Of a DNA stretch of 11,053 bases, positions 6,490 to 11,053 are shown piece by piece. Source of the stretch: an uncultured Ruminococcus sp. GTDB taxonomy: Bacteria > Bacillota > Clostridia > Oscillospirales > CAG-272. Both the position numbers and the translations under genes were made by a program. Numbering within the stretch: the first letter of the stretch is position 1; each line of letters opens with the position of its first letter. The stretch lies in the NCBI GenBank assembly GCA_902797125.1, contig CADBRS010000108.1, positions 1 to 11,053 on the forward strand, given 5' to 3'. Below the pieces are notes generated by a model. It did not search any database, had not been told where the DNA came from, and was given only the letters and a program-made list of their open reading frames with translations.

Positions 6490-8778
6490 TCAATCCACGC
6501 ATTTTTCATCTGTCCCGATCGTGACTCTGGAATAAATCATGATCGTGGACTCGATATCCGCACTGTAGGACGTCCCGTTGAAACGGTGCTGATTGTAGAG
6601 TTTCAAATCGGATGAATACAGTTCGATCATCGGGACCGCGATCGCATATTTCCAATAGCAGTCTCTGCCCAGATTCACGCCCCGGATATCCGAATCGTGC
6701 GCAACCAGCGTGTGTCTGGAACCATACGAGAAGAAATTGCGGATCACGGCGTTTGCCGAGTTTTCGTATTCGGCCTGAGTCAGGCTGTCCATAGCCATCG
6801 TGACGGTCCCGTATCCGTCCGGATCGTTCGTGATCGTCACTTCCCAGTTCTCTTCCCAACCGCCTTTGAACAAATCTTTGTAGTTGCTCAAACGCCACCA
6901 GCCGTTCCGGAATCCGATCGTCACATTGGAAAGGACCGTAGAGATATAACTGTTCCGGCAGTTCACCGCACGGATACCCGTCTCATAAGCCAGCAAGGAA
7001 AGATGCGAGATATGGAAATCGTCCGCGTCTATCATTTCGATGCCTTTCGGGGCGCCGCAGAGGGACGAATTGTAAATATAGCAGCCCTGCCCCGAGCCGC
7101 GGACCAGAGCAGCGGAAGGTGCGAATGATTTATCGTTATTCAAAAAATCGGACAGCAGATCATGGGCGATGTTGATAAAGATGATATTCCGCAGTCCCGA
7201 ACCTTTTTGCAGCGTCACATTGGGCTGTGCGCCGTCTTTGAAAAGGTCGACCTTGGAAAAGATCACCGTTCCCATGCTGAGACTCATCTGGTCCCGTACC
7301 GGAACGTGTCCGGCTCCTCTGAGTTCCACGTTTTCCGGAATCTGCAAAGGCTTGTCGATCCGGTAAAAGCCGGCTTTCAGATAAACGATACCGCCTTTTC
7401 CATTCAGGCTGTCCAGTGCATTTTGGATCGCGTCTGACGCGTCTTTCGTGGCCGAATCGTTGGCTCCAGTGACTACAACCAGTTCGGATTTGGCCACAGG
7501 GCAGACCGGGGCGGATGAAAGATCATCCGGGATCGATTCGCTCACTTCATTGACGATCGGTTTCTGTGCGCCTGCACGGTCGCCTTTCAGGACGGTTCCG
7601 TCGATTTCTACGGCCGTCAGCTGGACTTTACCTGTAGTCTGGTTCATCACGGCATATTCATAGCCCTGGATGAGCCCTCCGGTCACGGACATGCCGTACC
7701 CGGGCCTTTCATCGATATCCTCAACGAGTAGCCCGTGCTCGCAGTCGTCGATGGTCAAATCGTAAATGAGTCCGCTGAATTTGGCCCTGGGTCCTTTGAC
7801 GATATGCATACCCGTCTCATAGCTTTCGCAGAAAAGAGATGCAAAAGATACCCATTCCAGATCCCCGAAGATGAAAGCTTCCCCGTTTTCCTGAGTATAG
7901 GATATGATCTTGGAAAGCGGTGCACTCCCGAGCGAGCATTCCGCCCAATAGGACGCGGACGCACGGACACAGGACACGGTGGATGCGTCTGCGGAATCGT
8001 ATAAATCCAAGGCACTGTGCAAAAACGTGCCGCACAAATTTTCGATATTGAACTGTTCATTGACCGAACCGGCATGAACGCCTTGGTAACCGTTGAAAAC
8101 CTTGCAGTCCTTGACCGTGGACAGCATATAATATTCTGCTCCGGCCGCACCGCCGGGAATGTCGAATGTATAGCCGTAAGGGATCACAGATTCGATCGTC
8201 TGCCCGGGATAGTAGACGCTCAACCCGACCACGCCGGCGGAACCTCCGATCTTGAAGACCGGATCCTCAGCGTTGGCCATTTCGGCCAGGATGACGGTCC
8301 CGGTCTGACCGGTTCCTTTTTCGTCATAATCCCCGACCAAAGACACGAAAGGCAAAACTTCGATCGTTCCGGTCACTTTATATTGGCCTGCCGGCATATA
8401 GACGGTGCCGCCTCCGTTGTTGTATACGGCCTTGATCTGGGCATTGATGGCTTTGGTGGAATCTTCCTGACCTGTCGGATCCGCCTTGTTCCTTGTCGTG
8501 TTGGTCACGACGGCGTCAGCAACGATCACATCTTTTGTGAAAAGCGTTTCCACGATGCAAGGCAGCTTGTATCCGTCATACTTGACGGTTTTGTCGCCCG
8601 TATCGGTTTCCGAACTTTCATTTTCTTTTGTGTTCGTTTCGCTTCCGTCGGTTTCTCCGCTCATGTCCTGAGTCTCCTTCTTCGTCTCTTCAGACGGCGT
8701 TCCGTTTGATTGGCATGAAGTTAAAACAAATGAAGCCAACATAAACAGGCAAAGCCCTAAGGCGATCATCTTTCGCAT
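6490..8778 (-). CDS. Surface lipoprotein with two tandem pectate-lyase-like right-handed beta-helix domains
   Basis: The protein has 762 residues from the ATG at 8778. Residues 1-22 are a lipoprotein signal peptide: basic MRK, a hydrophobic core, and a lipobox LTSC with Cys22 as the expected lipid anchor. Residues 23-65 are a polar Glu/Ser/Thr-rich linker, which would hold the rest away from the membrane. Two related domains follow, about 98-405 and 430-760. Each opens like the Pectate_lyase_3 family: a stretch of the DST/DAS-A-I type, then GGGTVYMPAGQYKVTG (about 121-136) or GKGGIVYLKAGFYRID (460-475), then a helix turn reading SLVGDYD or ELRGAGH. Such domains bind or cut polysaccharides (lyases, glycosidases, epimerases), but I see no residues that prove catalysis. 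A TTG at 8784 is in frame but abuts the ribosome-binding site, so the ATG is preferred. The gene starts two bases after the stop of the upstream surface-protein gene, pointing to coupled translation. A non-catalytic adhesin is an alternative. Confidence 0.85.
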   Translation of the reverse strand: MRKMIALGLCLFMLASFVLTSCQSNGTPSEETKKETQDMSGETDGSETNTKENESSETDTGDKTVKYDGYKLPCIVETLFTKDVIVADAVVTNTTRNKADPTGQEDSTKAINAQIKAVYNNGGGTVYMPAGQYKVTGTIEVLPFVSLVGDYDEKGTGQTGTVILAEMANAEDPVFKIGGSAGVVGLSVYYPGQTIESVIPYGYTFDIPGGAAGAEYYMLSTVKDCKVFNGYQGVHAGSVNEQFNIENLCGTFLHSALDLYDSADASTVSCVRASASYWAECSLGSAPLSKIISYTQENGEAFIFGDLEWVSFASLFCESYETGMHIVKGPRAKFSGLIYDLTIDDCEHGLLVEDIDERPGYGMSVTGGLIQGYEYAVMNQTTGKVQLTAVEIDGTVLKGDRAGAQKPIVNEVSESIPDDLSSAPVCPVAKSELVVVTGANDSATKDASDAIQNALDSLNGKGGIVYLKAGFYRIDKPLQIPENVELRGAGHVPVRDQMSLSMGTVIFSKVDLFKDGAQPNVTLQKGSGLRNIIFINIAHDLLSDFLNNDKSFAPSAALVRGSGQGCYIYNSSLCGAPKGIEMIDADDFHISHLSLLAYETGIRAVNCRNSYISTVLSNVTIGFRNGWWRLSNYKDLFKGGWEENWEVTITNDPDGYGTVTMAMDSLTQAEYENSANAVIRNFFSYGSRHTLVAHDSDIRGVNLGRDCYWKYAIAVPMIELYSSDLKLYNQHRFNGTSYSADIESTIMIYSRVTIGTDEKCVD

Positions 8779-8780
8779 GA

Positions 8781-11053
8781 TCAATTCTCCTTTTTACGTC
8801 TGTAAAGGATCCAGACACCGAGCAAGGAGACCGCGATCAGCATGATTGCACTGCCCTGTCCGAATACGGATGAGCAGCCGAGCAAGGAGCGGATGAAGGA
8901 TTTAGGAGACGTGCCTCCCTCGGTTTCGCGTGGCTTGGTCTCTGTCCCCGGATTCTCCTGAGTTTCCGTGTCCGGTTCCTTTTGGGACTCGGACTCGTTT
9001 GTCTCGATCTCTTTCGTTTCCTGATCTTCGGGATCTGTTTCGCTCTCCTTCGGTTTCTCCGTTTCCGTTTCGGTCTCAGACTCGGTCTCGGTTTCCTGCG
9101 GTTTGTCTGTTTCCTGCTGCGGAGCCTTTTCCACAGTCAAAACGCCGATAAATTCCAGGATCTCATAGTCGCCTGCATTCAAAGGATCGGTCCATTCCAG
9201 TTCGTACGTATTGTTCGAATGACCGACTTCAGTCTGAGAACCTGTCGTTCTGACCACAACGGAATCTCCTTCAACCAATCCGGTCGCGATGCCTGGAGCC
9301 GTCAAAGGCGTCCCGTCATAATTTTTTGTGGCTGAATCCGTCTTGACGATCAGCCTGATCTTCTGGATCGTCAATGTGCCGGGCACGACAGTGACTTCAT
9401 AATCGGTCGCGTTTTGGGCTACCGCCGTGATCTGATAGGTCCCTGCATGGCGTCCTTCTTCTCTGGAAAATGCCAGCTGGACCGAATCCAAACCCAGGAG
9501 CCCTTCGAACGTGGCATAGAATTTAGGATCGTTTTCTCCGTACTGGAGCACATAAGAAGCGACTTTGACCGTCAAAGGGGCTTTGGTGATCTCATACGTA
9601 GCCGATGCGGAATCACCGTAATCGTTCTTGCCGGTCACGGTCACGGTCACCTGCCCCGCATGGCGGGCGTCGGAATAGGACAGCGAATAATCCGTATTCT
9701 CGACCAGTGTGTTGTCTCCCAACTTGACCGTCACGACGGGTTTCTGATCATAGCCGTTATATACGAAAGAATCCTGACTCAAAAGGATCTGTGCCCCGGA
9801 TATGGATACGGCGTCGGGTTTATAAATCGTAAATATCGCGCGCTTGGACGTGATCTGATAGTTCGGAATCGTAGAAAAGATGGGCGTGATCTGATACACA
9901 CCGGGCGTTTCCCCGGCATCCCGTTCATATGTGACAGAAATGGTGTCTCCCTCGATCAGTCCGGTGATCTGACCGGTCAACTCGGGATCTGCTTCGCCTG
10001 CTGTCTTGGATGCAGGCAGCGCCTCGACTGTCAAGGGCCTCTTTTCGATCGTGAACCGCTTGGTCGCTGAACCATTGAAGTTATTGATCCCTTCGATCAG
10101 AACCGTTGCAAGACCGGCATTGACATTATTGGAATAGGTGACCCGGTAATCCTGATCCCTGACCAGCGTCTGTTCGTTCCAGACTACGGTCACTCCGGGC
10201 TCATACGCGATTTTCAGATAAGGATAGGAAGTTGTGTCCAGAGTCACTTCAGAACCGGCAAGGCTGACGGAGTGAATGGTCAGTTTGCCCGTGATCTCCG
10301 TGACCTTATAATCCGGATTGGCGGTATAAACGGGCGACAGGACATATTCGCCTGCATCTTCACCGTCCGGTCTGGAAACGGTGACCTCCATGCTTTCTCC
10401 GTTCACAAGTCCTGTGACTTTGTAGGTGAACTCAGGATCCGCATCTCCGTAATTTTTTTCCTTGCTGTAGACACGGATGGTCAATGTGACCTGATTGATC
10501 CGGATCGTATTGACCGCGCTTTTGGCATAATAGGTCTCCGTGCTGTCGACGTGAGCCTGGTAGTAATAGGTCCCTGCGTGCGTCGGAGGACCCGGGATCT
10601 CGCGCGTCAGAGCCAAGTCTTCGAAATAGCGGATCGTCGGGACCGCATCCGAACTGGTCATCACGGTCGGTGCGCTGACCTGCTTTCCGTTATATTTGAC
10701 ACTGATCGACTGCGTGACCAAAGAAGGTTCGGTCCGTGGATCGCGTTTGAGCAAAACGCTTTCGGTCAGTCCCTTGGGCAATGTTGAATATTTCCCGTCC
10801 AGGAAATTGCCCTGCTCTTCATCATAGATTGCAAAAATGGATGACGGCAGCGAAATGTTCCTGTTCACGTGCAAAGGTGCACGGATCTGGATCAGTTTCT
10901 CGCAGTCCAAAAACATATTGCTGAAATCGGATGTCAATGCGGACAGATCCCACGTAGACAAATCCAAAGTCGTCAGATTGGAACAGCTTTGGAAGATGCC
11001 GCTCATCGAGCGGACGTTTGACACGTCCAGTGCCCGTACGTCTACAGAAGTCA
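8781..11053 (-). CDS. Modular cell-surface protein: BspA-like repeats, MBG/Ig-like modules, acidic stalk, C-terminal anchor (5' end outside window)
   Basis: The frame stays open to the right edge, so the N-terminus and any signal peptide are missing; at least 757 residues are present. Residues are counted here from the Val codon at 11024. Just before and up to about 60 are DUF285/BspA-like repeats (SNVRSMSGIFQSCSNLTTLD, then a second degenerate copy), ending in the usual YSTLPKGLTESVLLKR-type tail. About 103-178 is an Ig-like spacer. MBG modules at 179-252, 329-402 and 482-555 alternate with Ig-like modules at 253-328 and 403-481; a YDG-type module (KNYDGTPLTA) covers 556-633. A Glu/Thr-rich stalk covers 634-704. 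The end is LLGCSSVFGQG, a hydrophobic helix at about 723-740 and the basic tail RRKKEN. There is no LPXTG motif, so classical sortase A anchoring is not expected. The likely role is adhesion or display outside the cell. It is the first visible gene of the leftward operon, and its promoter must lie beyond the window. Confidence 0.88.
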   Translation of the reverse strand, partial: TSVDVRALDVSNVRSMSGIFQSCSNLTTLDLSTWDLSALTSDFSNMFLDCEKLIQIRAPLHVNRNISLPSSIFAIYDEEQGNFLDGKYSTLPKGLTESVLLKRDPRTEPSLVTQSISVKYNGKQVSAPTVMTSSDAVPTIRYFEDLALTREIPGPPTHAGTYYYQAHVDSTETYYAKSAVNTIRINQVTLTIRVYSKEKNYGDADPEFTYKVTGLVNGESMEVTVSRPDGEDAGEYVLSPVYTANPDYKVTEITGKLTIHSVSLAGSEVTLDTTSYPYLKIAYEPGVTVVWNEQTLVRDQDYRVTYSNNVNAGLATVLIEGINNFNGSATKRFTIEKRPLTVEALPASKTAGEADPELTGQITGLIEGDTISVTYERDAGETPGVYQITPIFSTIPNYQITSKRAIFTIYKPDAVSISGAQILLSQDSFVYNGYDQKPVVTVKLGDNTLVENTDYSLSYSDARHAGQVTVTVTGKNDYGDSASATYEITKAPLTVKVASYVLQYGENDPKFYATFEGLLGLDSVQLAFSREEGRHAGTYQITAVAQNATDYEVTVVPGTLTIQKIRLIVKTDSATKNYDGTPLTAPGIATGLVEGDSVVVRTTGSQTEVGHSNNTYELEWTDPLNAGDYEILEFIGVLTVEKAPQQETDKPQETETESETETETEKPKESETDPEDQETKEIETNESESQKEPDTETQENPGTETKPRETEGGTSPKSFIRSLLGCSSVFGQGSAIMLIAVSLLGVWILYRRKKEN
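8785..8792 (-). promoter_or_regulatory. Shine-Dalgarno sequence of the lipoprotein gene, inside the end of the surface-protein gene
   Basis: On the - strand this reads AAGGAGAA, six bases before the ATG at 8778. The same bases encode the Lys-Glu-Asn end of the upstream protein's basic tail, so the coding tail doubles as the ribosome-binding site. This spacing rules out the TTG at 8784 as the start and supports coupling of the two genes. Confidence 0.8.
8913..9125 (-). repeat. Low-complexity stretch encoding the acidic Thr/Glu/Ser stalk
   Basis: About 71 residues are dominated by Glu, Thr, Ser, Pro, Lys and Gln. The densest part (about 9060-9105) is a run of Glu-Thr and Glu-Ser dipeptide codons, seen on the + strand as repeated GTTTC and GGTCTC units. 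Such regions act as extended spacers that carry the folded modules through the cell wall. The simple DNA repeat could vary in length between strains. Confidence 0.8.
9126..10490 (-). repeat. Alternating MBG/YDG and Ig-like protein modules encoded in tandem
   Basis: Modules in translation order are MBG (10269-10490), Ig-like (10041-10268), MBG (9819-10040), Ig-like (9582-9818), MBG (9360-9581) and YDG (9126-9359). Each MBG copy shows the pattern Y-G-[ED]-x-DP-x-[FL], then TGL-x-x-GD/GE or a close variant, then G-x-Y-x-[IL] and a closing LTI-type strand. The two Ig-like copies share a D-Y-x-[VL]-[ST]-Y-S core followed by AG-x-x-TV. At protein level the copies are clearly diverged, so this is an old duplication that should be stable, not a recent DNA repeat. 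Confidence 0.75.

Noticed and set aside
8017..8709. 230-codon + strand frame opposite the lipoprotein gene, and similar long + strand frames at 9414-10070 and 10272-10787
   Set aside because: They mirror real coding sequence with signal peptide, lipobox and repeated modules on the - strand; they have no ribosome-binding site or family resemblance.
9058..9110. Short repeated GTTTC/GGTCTC units resembling a small tandem array
   Set aside because: They encode the Glu-Thr/Glu-Ser stalk in frame; there are no spacers or regular period as in a CRISPR array.
1..11053. Very frequent GATC and ATCG words, possibly a methylation or uptake signal
   Set aside because: Most fall at codon junctions with ATC, the dominant Ile codon here, or in common Asp and Arg codons; they are spread through all genes with no clustering in the short non-coding gaps.

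Overview
The window looks like chromosomal DNA of an anaerobic Clostridia-type Firmicute, probably gut or rumen associated. This is inferred from the wording of the CarB and DapF sequences (GGQNM in the second ATP-grasp half, YTGAVKD in the allosteric domain, KMAGNN in DapF), the BspA-like (DUF285) and MBG/YDG surface modules, and a lipoprotein with an acidic Ser/Thr/Glu linker. By eye the base composition is somewhat above 50% GC, with strong use of ATC for Ile. I could not run any search, so the genus is not claimed.

Left half, + strand, positions 1-5373: a tightly packed biosynthetic cluster. It holds the 3' end of argF (ornithine carbamoyltransferase), carA (carbamoyl-phosphate synthase small subunit), then one long reading frame in which a complete carB (large subunit) runs without a stop into a complete diaminopimelate epimerase (dapF). 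A strong intrinsic terminator ends the cluster. CarA and CarB make carbamoyl phosphate, which ArgF uses for arginine and aspartate carbamoyltransferase (not in the window) uses for pyrimidines. DapF belongs to a different pathway, lysine and peptidoglycan (meso-DAP) synthesis. The fusion is the most striking feature here. In the DapF part, the residue aligned with the first catalytic Cys of textbook DapF reads Ala.

Right half, - strand, positions 5389-11053: three genes read leftwards and converge on the first cluster. First in transcription order is a large cell-surface protein, cut by the right edge of the window. It has BspA-like leucine-rich repeats, alternating MBG and Ig-like modules, an acidic Thr/Glu stalk and a C-terminal Gly-Cys-Ser-Ser / membrane-helix / basic tail. 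Next, two bases after its stop, comes a lipoprotein built from two tandem pectate-lyase-like right-handed beta-helix domains. Last, after 87 bases, comes a cytoplasmic M19 (renal-dipeptidase-like) metallopeptidase. The first two are probably translationally coupled and displayed together on the cell surface. The dipeptidase may share the transcript or have its own signals.

There is no RNA gene, CRISPR array, insertion sequence or attachment site that I can support. No gene-free stretch exceeds 100 bases.
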